A DNA stretch of 64,000 nucleotides. It comes from Phellopilus nigrolimitatus. Taxonomy: Eukaryota > Basidiomycota > Agaricomycetes > Hymenochaetales > Hymenochaetaceae. Of the stretch, positions 48,846-61,186 are shown in pieces. The stretch covers positions 248,001-312,000 of the forward strand of contig JAJOHG010000001.1 of the NCBI GenBank assembly GCA_021029095.1, read 5' to 3'. The notes beneath the pieces were generated by a model that searched no databases, was not told the origin of the DNA, and saw nothing but the letters and a program-made list of their open reading frames with translations. The translations under genes were made by a program, and so were the position numbers. The number at the start of each line of letters is the position of its first letter. The first letter of the stretch is position 1.

Positions 48846-51076
48846 CTACCACTTTCCTGCTTGCCAGTCCTTGAAGGTCTGGCTTTTCTTCAGCCACTCG
48901 ATCAGTTTGTCGCGCTCGACCTTGACGCCCTTGTCCGTGGACTCGATCTTCACCTTCTTGCCCTCCTTGACCTCCCACTTTTGCTCTTTCACCGTCACGA
49001 GGCCCTCCTTGAGTTCATCACCTCCGACGATGATAGCGAAGGGCACCTCGTCCTTCTCGCCCGCAGCGAACTGAGCAGGGAGCTTAGGTTTTGTTTTGGC
49101 GAAGAAGTCCGTCTGAATGAATAGAAATCAACATCTGAACATAAAAGATCTGGAGCTAAGAAGATCTGGAACTAAAAACAGACCTTAATCCCTCCTTCTC
49201 GGAGCTCGGTCACCAATTTAACCCGCTCCTCGAGCAACCCGTCTCCGACCGCCATCACGAACGCAAGCGTCTCCTTCTGACGCATCCCCTTCTCAATCCA
49301 CTTTGGATAGAGAATTGCAAATATCCTATCAAGGCCGATCGACACCCCGACACATGGAGTGCCCGCATTCTTCTTTCCCTCCCCAGACGCCGCTGACAGT
49401 AACGAGCTGACAAGGTTGTCATACCGCCCACCAGCTGCGATAGAGCCAACGCCGACCGTGCTCTCGTCAATTTCGTCGTCCTCTTCCCCCTTCCCTTTCT
49501 TGGCAGACTTTTTCTTGTGCTTTAGGGGAGTTTCTGAGGCATCTACGGTTGCATCTGCCTTTAAACCCGGTGGTGCTGACGCTGCAACGATTGCTTCGTA
49601 GATGATACCTGTGTAGTAATCTAAACCACGCGCCAGAGACATGTCAAAAGAAATCTACTTCATGTTGTAAGTGAAATCAGCTGAGGTTGGCAATATACAA
49701 ATACTTACCTTGTCGATGACCTTGTATGCCTTCAGCAAAGTGAACAATAAAGATATCTCCGAGAGACCTTGCTTAGCGCTCGCATTTGCGAGGAGTGCTG
49801 AGTCGGTAAGAAGACTAGCTAATAGTTCCTCTCCGCCTATACACATTATTCAGGAAGAACAAGTAAGCAAATGAAAGCGATCCGACCTTTGTGTTTCACG
49901 TAGTCTCCGATTCTGTCTGCTACCGCTGGGTCCAGTCCCTTTTCTTCGCACATTTCTTTTTTGACCTCGCTCCATGGAACCTTGCAGACAAATCGTTTGT
50001 CAAAGGCTACCTTATACTGATATTATTTGAATTTACCTTATCAAGTTTGTCCACTGCCGAGGAAATAGAGCGAATTTTGATTTCAGGGACACCGCACACC
50101 TCGAAAATACCGTCTAATATTTTTCGATGATTCAGCTTCACAACGGGTGTTAGAAACTAACCACACTGTCGATGGCATACTGAATATCTCAAACATACCT
50201 TCACGGTGAATTCGCCGACGTCCAGACGAGTGAGAATTGTGCATAGTAAACTAAGGATTTCGGCATCAGGGATCATGGTATCCCAAGCCCCTGAGATATC
50301 AAAATCCTTAGCGCAAAGGTCAGAGGTAAAACAGGGTATCAGGCGGTAGTCAAACTCACAGCCTGCGAGAACTCCCGCATGCGACCTTTTGACATAACTG
50401 GGCTATCCCGACGGTATACCTTCCCGACTTGCCATAGCTTCGACTGCGGGTTATTCGCGAGCGTCATGGCAAGGTATCGCGCCAGAGGTACTGTATGATC
50501 ATAGCGCAGCGACAATTGCTCTCCACCTTGGTCCATGAGGTCAAATATGAGCTTCGCGTCTTCACCATACTTGTCGGTTAAGATATCCTTCCGCTCGAAA
50601 ACAGGTGTATCTAGCTGGCTTCCTCCGTACGACGTGAAGCAATCTTTGACGATGCGCTCAACATGCTCGCGGCAGAACATCTCGCTCGGACCATAGTCTC
50701 GTGTACCCTGATATCCTGTGTCAACCGCCTGCTGTCTGTCAAGCAAGCAATGAAGTTAAGGTACTTTGGCAGTTTTCAGCAGCAGCCGCTCTTTTTTCTT
50801 CCCCGCGTCCTTCCCGTCATTCGCAGCGTTCTTCAAGAAGTTCAGGCCCTTCTTCAGTTCTGCCAGCTTCTTCCGCGCCTCTTCGACCGTGGACGTTTCT
50901 GAATTGTCGGCCTTGAGCTTGGTCAAGAGCGCGGTTTGCTCTGAGATTTCCTGTGCAAATGAGGCTTCAGTGGCAGCCATGGTGCGTACGCCTCGCCACA
51001 GAGCAAACGTTTGGGGAGAACCGGCAAGAGGTGTTAATCGATGAGAGACGCGCCAGAGACGGCCAGCTCGCAGCAT
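48846..51076 (-). CDS. hts1: Histidyl-tRNA synthetase, probably with cytosolic and mitochondrial starts
   Basis: A class II histidyl-tRNA synthetase. Motif 1 is [10 protein letters not shown]. It is followed by [15 protein letters not shown], motif 2 [19 protein letters not shown], the histidine-binding [20 protein letters not shown] and motif 3 GVSIGLDRI. The C-terminal anticodon-binding part runs from about 49230 to the stop at 48846-48848. A long coiled-coil-type N-terminus ([17 protein letters not shown]) follows MAATEAS at 50978-50980. An upstream in-frame ATG at 51074-51076 adds 32 residues rich in Arg with no acids ([14 protein letters not shown]), a typical mitochondrial presequence. 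Yeast HTS1 makes both enzymes from one gene, so both starts could be used. Confidence 0.9.
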
Positions 51077-51722
51077 ATATCCGCCACTGCCTTTTGAATT
51101 CTTTTGAGTTGACTCGGTCGCGCTCCCAAAACGGGAGGTCTTTAAGAATCGTCGGCTATTCGACTACCGTGGTTCGCTAAGCTCCGTTACATGACTTACA
51201 TCGGTGGACAGCATATTTTTTCTTTTGCTAAAGACAAGCAACAGACAGATCTACATAACCCTTAGAGCGTCTATGACTTTATTTGATTCCGGAATCACAC
51301 CAAACAAGCTACTTATCGCATCTGAACTCGGTTCGGAATGAATTGTCTAAAAACGAGAGTCTAAACTATTTAATAAGTCACTTACAGCAATTGTCAACTG
51401 TGTAAGTTGGATTAGGTCTGTGCAATAGCAATTTTCAAGCACAAGACGGTAAGTTTAGTACGCGAGTAAAAAGTATTTGCTGTCATAATGCGCACTCCTA
51501 CAAGTCCCCTTGCAGACTGAGTCACCACAGGCTCACTACTTGTGGTCGGTAGTCGAGATCATGGTCTTCCTGGATGCAGTGGAAGTCTTAGCAGGAGTTG
51601 AAGCGACGTTAATAGTGCTCGCTCTCGAGGTCGCATCTGTAAAAATTACCGCGTCCATTGGCTCCGACGTAGGCACTTCAAAAGAAACCAGAAAATGAAG
51701 GAAAACGTCCAGAAGTAATCCT
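51077..51722. other. Region between HisRS start and the GH74 remnant
   Basis: About 650 bp that include the HisRS promoter on the left. It has no protein-like frame I trust. Confidence 0.35.
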
Positions 51723-52800
51723 CTATGAGCTGAAAGGCGCGACGGCGTAAGCTCTTGCGTATTTCGGATTACCTAGCCAAGTCTCCACGATAACCGCGAA
51801 TTGGGAACAAGACGAGCCGAAATCTACAGTGGCAGATGTCCATGCCCATAGAGACCCGGACGTCTTCAGTAATGCTCGGTCGGACTATGACGTTGGCAGT
51901 CACACTTGAATGATTTCCCTCCGTCTTTAAAGATGTAGAAACCCAGATCTGAAGCGCCATACTAGGGTGTGTAGTTGTCGACTTTGTCAGACACGATCTG
52001 CGCGTCGTCCAACAGCGTCGGGACAGAAATGAAGGAGATACTAGTGTATTGCGAGACTGAAGCGCCACTTTGTCGTTATCCGGGGGCAAGTGTCTTCATT
52101 TGCAGATAATGCTGACCTTTCCTCCAGTGATGTTAACTGCTGCATCGGAGTATTACGCCGTTACGAGCACATGCGGTGTTGAGAAGGGCATCTATATTAG
52201 CTTAGTAAAAATGGCGGATTGCTTTCTCGAAAATTTATCACTTTCGCCGATGCCAAAGATGTCCGTAAATCGTTGCCAACATAGTCCAAGACAAAATCGG
52301 CAGACCACAGCCGGTTGGCAAAATAACTCGCCGGAGACTCAGTCAAGCTTAGGCTGTTGTGCGCGAAACCTGAACGCTGAGTTGCACTCCGGTTCATTGG
52401 AATATTATAGAAAACACTCACCCTGGAAATTGAACATAGATGAGATTCGACAGCAGTATATGTATAGCTGTTTCCTCAATCCTACGATGCGAGTGGTACT
52501 TACTCCGCCTGAGCAGATCATGTTCTCTGGGTCTCCGTAAACTGTTGAACCCGCTCCGTCAGCTGTTGGTTGCTGTCGAAGGGACGTGGAAAAGGGAATC
52601 CGTCATCCAGCCGATTGAAGCTGTCACGTCGTATCTTGAATCCGATCCGAGCCAGGACGCAAGTGAGCCGTCAAGCATACATATCCCATTTATCAATGTC
52701 CGAGTATGCAAGCCACGACCAGTTCGGTCACCAAGTTTTGTCGCACTGTTGCTGCCGCGGTAAGTCTGGCCGTCTGGCCACCACGGGTTGAGTGTCGTGG
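51723..52800 (-). pseudogene. GH74 (xyloglucanase-like) pseudogene remnant
   Basis: A broken relative of GH74 endo-xyloglucanases, secreted plant-cell-wall enzymes. Minus-strand pieces line up in the right order but in different frames, with stops between them: LNPWWPDGQTYRGSN near 52780, LASWLGSDSRYDVTASIGWM near 52600 with TDSLFHVP, TVYGDPENM near 52540, DFVLDYVGND near 52270, GGKVSISANEDT near 52110, YGASDLGFYIFKDGGKSF near 51950 and SMGMDICHC near 51850. The last readable piece ends VAPFSS near 51723. In GH74 proteins the same pieces occur in this order (WWPDG, PWLG, GWMMESL, YGTG, DYAG, FYGAS..FYVSTDGGKTF). The N-terminal propeller is missing. Introns alone do not repair it; I count at least three unexplained frame changes. 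It lies between two tRNA synthetase genes. Confidence 0.6.
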
Positions 52801-53198
52801 GCTACGTCGAAGTGCCAGAGACAGGTGTGGGCGGTACCGTGGGCCTTGTATTTGACAACGTTTTTGCTACCCTTCCATGCTTCGTCGGAACCGAAAAGAA
52901 GCAGAGAACATACGTAGGCAAAGCAAGATCGACGACGTGCAAAAAGTTTAAACACATTGTTCTTTATATAGAAGCTGGCTTACCAAATTTGGACGAAACG
53001 TAAAATACCTGTCACTAGAAAATGTAGAAACCGTGTCTCTATTCTTGTCATCTTTGTGGTAGTTAGCTAGGAGTCTATAAAGTATTCTGTATCGACATTC
53101 GGCGAAAAAGAATAAGAGCAGTGTTCAAGTTTATTTCGCCAAGCTAATTTATCAGACACCCAGGTATTGGATTGATATTATACAACCATCGACTGTCA
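52801..53198. other. Region between the GH74 remnant and AspRS end
   Basis: About 400 bp. A short minus-strand open frame (to 52955) may be a further worn piece of the remnant. I see nothing else. Confidence 0.3.
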
Positions 53199-55210
53199 TC
53201 ACGGCTCAAGGCGCTTGGGATCTCTCGGAAACAGGGTAGCTCTCCGGATGTTGTTGAGTTTCAGATACAACATAAGCACTCGCTCGAGACCAATGCCTCC
53301 TCCACCGTGCGGAGGGCATCCGAGACGGAATCCATCCATATAGCCTTTCATCGACTCAGGGTCGATGCCCTTGTCCTTCATTTGCTGCGCAAGCAGCTGC
53401 GGCTCGTGAACACGTTGCGCTCCGGAAAGAATTTCCTCGCCGCGCATGAAGAAATCGTAAGAGTTGGACGATTTCTGAGCATAATAAAGTTTAATTTTCT
53501 TTCCCTTGGAGGCGGGGGGTGAGGTTATATGCAGGGACTCACAGGGTCACTCGGGTCGGGCATGGTGTAGAACGGTCGTAGAGCCATTGGAAACTTGTCT
53601 ACAATGAAATAGTCGGTGTCATACTTCTTCTTGACGACCCTTCCCAGGCGTTTCTCGTTCTCCGTGCTGAAACAAAGTGAAAATCGTTGAATGCTTCTAG
53701 AAGGCGACACTTACTTTATATCATCGAGAACCGAGCGGTCAACGCCATCCTCAACCAGCAGGTCAACAGCTTGCGCAAACGTAAGTTTGAGCGTTCCTTC
53801 GGGCCCCTCCCTCCATTTGAACTCCTCCGCAGGAAATTGCCGTCCGACAGTGTCAATCTCCTTCTGGCATTTCTCCTTCAAATTCCTAAAAATGGAGAGG
53901 AAGAGTTGGTCAAGCAGCTCCATAGCCTCATGGTAGTGTTCCTCGATAGTCATCTCAAGATCCAGACCGATGAACTCGGTAAGATGACGGTGCGTGTTCG
54001 AATCCTCGGCACGAAAGACGGGTCCGATTTCGTATACACGCTCAAAGTCGGACGCGATCGCCATCTGCTTTGCAAGCTGAGGAGACTGCGCAAGGAAGGC
54101 ACTGCCTGGGATATATTCAGTCGAGAAGATGAGTTATAAATGAAAGTGTATACCTTTGAAGTAGCTGACTTTAAAGACGGAGGCACCAGACTCGGTTGCA
54201 GCACCTTGGAGTTTCGGCGTATGGATTTCGGTAAACCCTGTTGATGTAAGGAATTCTCGGAAGAAATCAGTGATGGATGCTTGGAGTTTGAAGACAGCCT
54301 GGTTTGTAGTAGTCTACACATAAAATAAAAGTTGTTGGTAATGGCGGTAAATCTTTTGGAAGTGCTCACTCGAAGATCCAGAACGCGGTTGTTGAGCCTG
54401 GTTTCCAAAAGCACATTGTTGAGTTGCTTCTCGGCGTTCTCGCTTTCAGCCCGAGATGCATCGTCCAACGTGAAGGGAAGTCGGACTTCAGGAGAATTGA
54501 TAAGGTGTATCTTCAGTGGTGAAAATCAAGTCTTAGTCTTAGTAAAAACTGATAAGAAATATGAGTTACCTGGTTGATATGGACTTCAACATCTTTCACC
54601 GTCGTGCTCTTGATTTCCTCCTTCGGTTTCTCGACGATACCTTCGACAAGGACAATACTTTCGTCGGGGAGACCAGCAGTCCACTTCACCATCGGACGTG
54701 AGATCTTCCCATCTTCAGCAACGAGGAGTCCCTGCACGGTATCAATTTTCTGTCGGAGATGGAGGAACACCATTTTGTTGCCCTGAGCGCGAGATGTTTG
54801 TATACGCGCACGAAGGAGGACGTTTTGCCCGAGCTTCTCTGACAACGAAGCAATGGTGTCCCTCGTACGTTTTGGGCGTTCTTGCGACTGATTCAACGGG
54901 AGCTTTCCATAATATTGCTTCGCGAAATCCTGCACGGGCTCAGTAACCGCGCAGGGAGAGACTATATGCGCATGCTCACAGCTGCATCTTCCTCTCCAGC
55001 TTTTGCTTTTGCGGCCTCTGCCTCTTTTGCGGAGCGCTCAGCAGCTTTGCGTGCTTTCTCCTCTTCCTTTGCTCGTTTCTTCAGTTCGTTCTTGGATGGT
55101 CCTTTCGGAGTTTCTTGGGCGCTGCTAGAAAAACATTGAGATCGATCATAGCGTGCGAATGATTTGAAGACAGCGTACGGTTCAATCGTATCTTTCGTGC
55201 CTTCAGACAT
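53199..55210 (-). CDS. dps1: Aspartyl-tRNA synthetase, cytoplasmic type
   Basis: A class IIb aspartyl-tRNA synthetase. The ATG at 55208-55210 gives [15 protein letters not shown], then a Lys/Glu/Ala-rich N-terminal extension ([16 protein letters not shown]). The OB-fold anticodon domain follows ([13 protein letters not shown]), then [13 protein letters not shown], motif 2 [49 protein letters not shown] and motif 3 [15 protein letters not shown] with its Arg. The stop is at 53199-53201, after [14 protein letters not shown]. The catalytic residues look intact. QLAKQM has Ala where Tyr is usual; the reading is otherwise clean. Introns are short GT-AG. The 5' end faces the aspartate aminotransferase gene. 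Confidence 0.92.
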
Positions 55211-55641
55211 GATCGTTCGATATGAGGGAAGGTGTACGAGAAAATGTATGTATGTTTGTCTTTATACAGCGTCGAAGAGAGTGAGTCTGGTTGACTCGTC
55301 AGATCGCTCGTCATCTGATTTAAGCATTCCTGGTACACTTCGGACGCATCTGTACGCTTTTCGCACACTGACTTCTACACTTCTTTTACAACTTATTGTA
55401 CAGTTTTTTGTCCATTTTGTCATACACATTTTCGTTTAATGCGCGAACCGACGATGCGACACGTGCTCCCTCGTCTGTGGGTTTCGCTTTAAGGCCTCGG
55501 CCATGAAAGTCCCGGACCGCTCTATTGCCGTGTCAACAAGCGATTTCGTCGGCTCGCTGACTCGGTATCCCCACTCAGCCTTTTCCTCCTCCCAAAAACT
55601 TGCGCGCCAATATTGGAGCGGTCCTCCCTAATTTTTTCTCG
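55211..55641. promoter_or_regulatory. Divergent promoter of AspRS and aspartate aminotransferase
   Basis: About 430 bp between two start codons facing apart. No strong core motif. T-rich stretches lie in the middle (55370-55440). Confidence 0.45.
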
Positions 55642-57202
55642 ATGCTCTCTGCTGCTGTCCGGATTCCGCGCTCTCGCCTGGCGCTTCGTGCGTTGTCAAC
55701 GTGGTCTGCAGTGCCGGCTGGCCCGCCTGATCCCATCCTTGGTGAGCTTGAATAATGTACTTCTTCAAAGACAGGACTCTGATGCATGAATTACTCGCAA
55801 CCAGGTGTCACAGAAGCATTCAAAGCGGACAAGGACTCCCGAAAAATTAACTTGGGTGTTGGAGCGTACCGTGATGAGAACGGCAAGCCCTACGTTTTGC
55901 CCAGTGTCCAGAAGGTGAAGTACCGCCGTCTCTCTAACTGCGCACCTATCATAACACCCCTTCATTCCGCACTCTACAGGCTGAAGAGGTACTGACCTTG
56001 TCCAAACTCGACAAGGAATATTTGCCCATCACTGGTCTCCCGGAGTTCACAAAGAACGCGGCGAAATTAGCGTACAGCGCACAGAGCAAGCCCCTCATTG
56101 AGAACTCGGTGCGTATACCAGGACCGTCTCATGGCTACAATTTTTGCCAACAAGAGGGCTATATAGGTTGCGGTCACTCAATCAATTTCAGGAACAGGTG
56201 CGCTCCGCATCGGCGGTGCATTCCTGGGAAAGTTCTATCCGCACGCGAAGGTCATCTACTTGCCAGTGCCGTCATGGGGTAACCACACTCCTATTTTCCG
56301 AGATTCTGGGCTCGAAGTCAGAGGTTACCGTTACTTCGACAAGAAGACCGTCGGTCTCGACTTCGCGGGTTTGAAGGAAGACCTTCAGGTAAGTTCTTCG
56401 CAAATAGAAGTCCCGGCTGTTTCTCAATGCACTCTGCAGAATGCTCCCGAGCAAAGCATTGTCCTCCTTCATGCTTGCGCACACAACCCGACCGGCGTTG
56501 ATCCTACCCAGGAACAGTGGAAAGAGATTTCTAACATCGTCAAGGAGAAGAAGCTCTTCCCGTTCTTTGATATGGCCTACCAGGGCTTTGCCTCCGGCTC
56601 AACCTCGCGCGACGCGTTTGCCGTAAGGCATTTCGTGTCGGAGGGTCACCAGATTGCCCTCGCGCAGTCCTTTGCGAAAAACATGGGTCTGTACGGTGAG
56701 CGCGTTGGTGCATTCTCCCTGACGACTGCGGACCCCGAGGAGAAGGCACGTGTGGATAGTCAGCTGAAGATCGTTATTCGACCGATGTACTCGAACCCGC
56801 CCGTACACGGTGCGCGTGTTGCGAACACCATTCTCAGCTCGCCGGAGCTATATGCACAATGGGAGAGTGAGGTGGAGGGCATGGCCGTCAGGATTATCAG
56901 CATGCGCGATAAGCTTTACGACACCTTGGTTGGTCTGAAGACTCCGGGTGAATGGGGACACATCAAGTCTCAAATCGGCATGTTCAGGTATGTGGCTGGT
57001 ATATTTGAACATAAAGAGTGTTTGTTCACATAGCAACCGCTACAGTTTCACGGGATTGACTCAACCTCAGACCAAGGCTCTCGCTGAGAAGGCGCACATC
57101 TACATGACTGCAGATGGTCGCATCTCGATGGCTGGCCTGAACAGCAACAACATCGAGTATTTTGCTGAGTCCGTGTCAAAGGCTGTCAAAGGTTCTATTT
57201 AG
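55642..57202 (+). CDS. Aspartate aminotransferase, mitochondrial
   Basis: A PLP-dependent class I transaminase interconverting aspartate and 2-oxoglutarate with oxaloacetate and glutamate. The ATG at 55642 starts a mitochondrial presequence ([19 protein letters not shown]), joined by an intron to [20 protein letters not shown]. Fold-type I motifs follow: [42 protein letters not shown] (Asp-Tyr), the catalytic-lysine block [16 protein letters not shown], and [15 protein letters not shown] (Arg). The gene ends [16 protein letters not shown] with a stop at 57200-57202. Introns are short GT-AG, including one splitting IENS/VAVTQS. All key residues are present. Confidence 0.92.
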
Positions 57203-57512
57203 ATTGGCAATTGGTCGCTTTCATAGACCTACAGTACACCTATGTAACACCTACATGTAGTTGTCGATCGCAGTGTTGTTAGCGGATATCTAAAGCGAAC
57301 AATCCCGGTCTTTTAAGAACTTTACTACGCGAATTTGAACTCGGAACCAGCTTTTAACTTTTAGACGCGGGTCGATCTTTTCGGCGCTTGCCGTTTTTCA
57401 GCCACAGCCGATAACACACAGTCGGTTCCTTCCTCTCTCCAACTTCAATCATCCCTTCATTTTCCCCACTCAATCCTCACGTCTATTTGAAAAAGCTAAA
57501 TACAAAGTGACA
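57203..57512. other. Intergenic region after aspartate aminotransferase
   Basis: About 310 bp holding the 3' end of the transaminase gene and the promoter of the next plus-strand gene. It is pyrimidine-rich just before 57513. Confidence 0.35.
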
Positions 57513-58597
57513 ATGCCAGCCCAAGAATTTCCAACGACTCTTCGGGCCTACGACCCAGATGCCACCCAACATATTTCGGAGGCTCAGTCCGATGTAAATC
57601 GTTCCCCGAGATCCTCGCAGCTTGCTTTTTCGTCACTTTCTACCACTGATAAAAGTGTCGCGTATGCGACTCCGCAGTCGAGGCGCCGAACACGCTCAGC
57701 GGCGAGGGTAAGAGGCATTCCCTACCTACTAAGATAAACCCCGGGTTTGACTCCTGACCACCTACATATCAGGACTCTTCGCGCAACATTTCCATGAGTT
57801 CGCAGGGATCGCTAATTCCTGGTTCCTCCAGCGCTTCTGCCTTTCAAGCTGCCAACGATTCTGGGACGAAAGTGAATACTATGACAGGAACACCCCACAT
57901 CGATCACGTACTTTCGTTCCACCGAAAGATATCGCCGGCCACGTTCTACCCTGACATATTCTCGCCACTCGCCCTTGATGCTAATATATCAAGCTCTCAT
58001 GGAAGTGGACACTCGTACTTTCAGGATTGGCAGTTATTCGCTGCGGGTTCAGGGGAAGGAACGAATGACAATATTCCCCCAGTTTCATCCGACGTATCCG
58101 AGCTTTGCGATAGCGATGACTCTTCTGTTGAAGGCGATCACGAGATATTTCTTTGCGCCAAACCTTATGCGAGCACACGCACGAAGAACTCAGGGCCATG
58201 CCTGCTCGCCGAGAGTGTCTCGTGGCCCATAGTCAAGACTCGTAGAGCATACCAACCACGCCTTCGACGCTCCAAGTCATTACCAGCGATACCAATCGCC
58301 CATACAGACAGCGAACGAATAACTATCCTTTCCGAGATCGCTGGCTTTCGAAAATTGTCCGGAAGCGTCGCGCACCATGCGAATGGCTATTATGCAAACA
58401 ATATTTCACTCGAAACGATGCCCTTTTCTCAAATTTCCGGTGATTTTGAAGCCAGTACTTCATCCCTATTCGCATACGAGGTAATTACGGGCATTGGTAG
58501 ATCAGCGCAGAATGGTGGACTCCTTACGACTAGACGAAAGCTGGTCATCAAACCGTTCAGGCAATTGCAAAAAGTTGTCAACCGAGTACTCGCCTAG
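57513..58597 (+). CDS. Ser-rich hypothetical protein, two exons
   Basis: I do not recognise this protein. The ATG at 57513 gives MPAQEFPTTLRAYDPDATQ. One GT-AG intron (about 57708-57772) joins RRRTRSAAR to DSSRNISMSS. The rest is Ser/Thr-rich with an acidic stretch (SSDVSELCDSDDSSVEGDHE), a basic stretch (TRRAYQPRLRRSKSLPAIP) and a C-terminal tail ending KPFRQLQKVVNRVLA with a stop at 58595-58597. There are no membrane segments or signal peptide. Codon use and the clean splice argue that it is real. Confidence 0.55.
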
Positions 58598-59289
58598 TAT
58601 CTTCCTCGTTCTTTTCTACGATCCCTTTTTATGTTGGTAGGTTATTTCTGCTTTTCGAAGGCCAATGCACGTCTTGACAGTCTTTCAAGCAAAACGAATC
58701 CACCCAAAATGTACAGAAACCGAAATCCTGCCTCCTGGACGAAGCTTTTCAACGTGACCGGATGTATAGAGATCCACTCCAATCGGCGCCTTCCCCAACA
58801 GTCTTCCTCCAGAGCATCAGGAAGTAGTTCTCATGACTCTCCAATCTTAGTTAGCAATGCAGTCAGACACTATAGATTAGGAGATAATTAATAGATGCCA
58901 TGGTAATCCTCTTTCTACTCCTAGTCCATGCCGGCTGACGTGAACTTACCACTACATCGTATCGGTCGAATAAGAAAATCGAAAATGCCAAACACAGAAG
59001 CTGTTTCGGGCTTCCGCGGACAGCCTTGTATTAAAACACGGACTAATGCAAGCCAAACGAAGTTATGTACAAGTATGTAGCTTGATTATTCAAATTCCTC
59101 CTACATAAAATGTACATATCTAGTACATAGCGAAAGCGGATAACAAATTGTCATCAAAGAAAGTCCGGCAAAAGCGGATACATCTATTACCTTGTGCTCT
59201 GACAGAAAGAAAAATCCAGAGAGAAAATAGGGACGTACTTTAGTAAAGGAAGGGGTCGCAAATGTTATGAGAGCACTCAGGAGCTATTG
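58598..59289. other. Unassigned intergenic stretch
   Basis: Nearly 700 AT-rich bases with no supported gene. The 58631-58891 frame is short and unspliced, with no protein-like pattern. Confidence 0.35.
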
Positions 59290-60720
59290 GGTGTGGCGAT
59301 CTGCTTATTTCCTCCGACCTGCTCGAACAGTTCCTACAGTACAAATATCCAGGCCAAGCTAAGCAATGAGAGCTTACCAAAAGCCGCATTTTACGTAGTA
59401 GTAGAAATATCCATCCACAAGGGGGCTTGTATCACCTGCCTTCGGAATGCGTTTCCGCTTTCAAGGATTTCACTGAGTCAACCTCCAACTCCAGGTGTCG
59501 ATCGTGAGGCAATGTTCAGGTATGGGAACGCCGATCATTGCATTTCAGAACCAATTGAAAAGGTTTCAAATTATCGACCCACTGAGAAAGTGTTTACAAT
59601 AATGTTTTCAAGTTTGGATTCTAAATGGAAAAGAACTGAAAGTTACATTTTGCTTGAATTCTTGTAAAGAACCGGTTTCTTAGTGTCGAACCGAAGCTCG
59701 CCATCCTAAGGAAGCTCTCCTCAGGCTAGATTCAAACTACGACTGACTGACCAGTGCTGTAGCGTACTGATCTCCTTGTCTCTAATGGAAGGGGGGATTT
59801 CCTAAAGGCCATAGATGCTATAGGTTGTGGAGAAATCCGCTCAGGTAGTCTCTGGTCACATTGCTGAGTCCTCGCGGCGATAGCCATGTCAATGGACAAA
59901 TGCGGGCCCGGACGACTCAAACTCCTGGCCCCATACAGTCTAAGTAAGTTCATGCATACAGTATGAAGCTTATCGCCTTCTCTTACTTAGATTTTAAGGC
60001 TTCCCAAGGGATTTCAATCCCACTCACAGCTTGTCGAAGTCCCTTGTATATGTCCTGAAGTTCGCCATAAATAGTGTACCATCTAGCATTTGCAAAAAAA
60101 CTGACGCGCACCTGGAGGGAGTCTTAGAACAGCGAACGCATCAATTTGGACCGCAACTAGTCCTGCGTACTATCGCTCTTCCAGGTAAGATCCGAGTAGG
60201 TTCGCGTCATCTTGCAGAATCTCAGCTCCAAATTCTCCAAGCGAATTCAAATTTTTCTTCTCCGTACTCGTTATCGATGGTTGAGTCGATGCAAAGGCTG
60301 GCTGCAATGCGTTGCTGATTGACTTTATGTGGGGGGTTGATGGGATCTATTTCCCTACAACGGTAAGCAATATGTGCGCGACCCAAACCGTTTTCGTAAC
60401 CGTTTGCCTGGCGCGAGAACTACCCACTCCTCTCTGTCCTAGCATACCATCCCCTTGATTTCAGAGGCCCGCGGCGATGAGATGCGTGTTGTGAAATATC
60501 TCGCTCTACAGTGATGAGAAATTATTACGAGAAACCTATCGCATCAATCAGCTCGCATCTTAGCCAGACGTGTGGGCAGTCCTGATTGGTTTGGGAAGTA
60601 CTCACCCCGTGTTCTATCCGCGAAAGTTCAGTCGACCTATGGACCTGAGTAAGTTCGAAAAACGTGGCGTCCTGCCTAACTCAGAGGCGATCATCTTGTT
60701 GAAGAATCAACACTTATTCT
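59290..60720 (-). CDS. Fragmentary spliced coding region of unknown function
   Basis: Several minus-strand pieces look translated but I cannot join them into one certain model or name them. The clearest is near 60310-60090. After an acceptor aatag it reads IPSTPHIKSISNALQP and SLGEFGAEILQDDANLLG, then an intron at about 60172-60106 leads to YFFANARWYTIYGELQDIY. A further possible exon lies near 59900 and another near 59780 (IRDKEISTLQH), and the last near 59290 (LFEQVGGNKQIATPNSS). The small exons and uncertain frames fit either a normal intron-rich gene or a degenerating one. No domain recognised. Confidence 0.35.
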
Positions 60721-61186
60721 CCCTGGTCAAAAAATAAACCTCAGCTATGGTTTCTCTCCAATGCCAAGTCCCATCCAATAATAATTCAGCCTTCCTTTGG
60801 TGTAGCATATGGCTAGAAGAAATGACCTGCTTCTCCGATTTCCGGTCTTCGAGCTCTGTATACTGGTATCTCGAGTTTGCAGAGATGATCGTCTGGCTGC
60901 CGTTCTCGGCTCCCTCGGAATTCTCGGCGCCCGTCCCACATTGCGGAAAGATTCCCCGGACTCTGAAATGGTTTCTACGTTCGTCCGCATGTCGGCGATT
61001 TCACTCCACCATGCTTTTACGAGCACAGGGGCCTGGCACAACCTATTTTCATACGGAATGCCGGTCATCGACGTTTGCTGGCACTGAATTCAATGCGTAC
61101 TTTCCAACCAGACTTAAGTGCAGTTAGTGTGCATCATAACATCAATTGGAAGCAAGGGGACAAGAAAGGCAGCCTTGGTATTCAGT
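60721..61186. other. Region between the unknown gene and the SMP-30-like gene
   Basis: About 470 bp. A minus-strand open frame covers 60745-61068 but lacks any recognisable motif. It could be a 5' exon of the preceding unknown gene. Confidence 0.3.

Noticed and set aside
53990..54010. TTCGAATCC-like tRNA T-loop pattern
   Set aside because: It lies inside an AspRS exon, and no acceptor stem or anticodon arm can be drawn around it.
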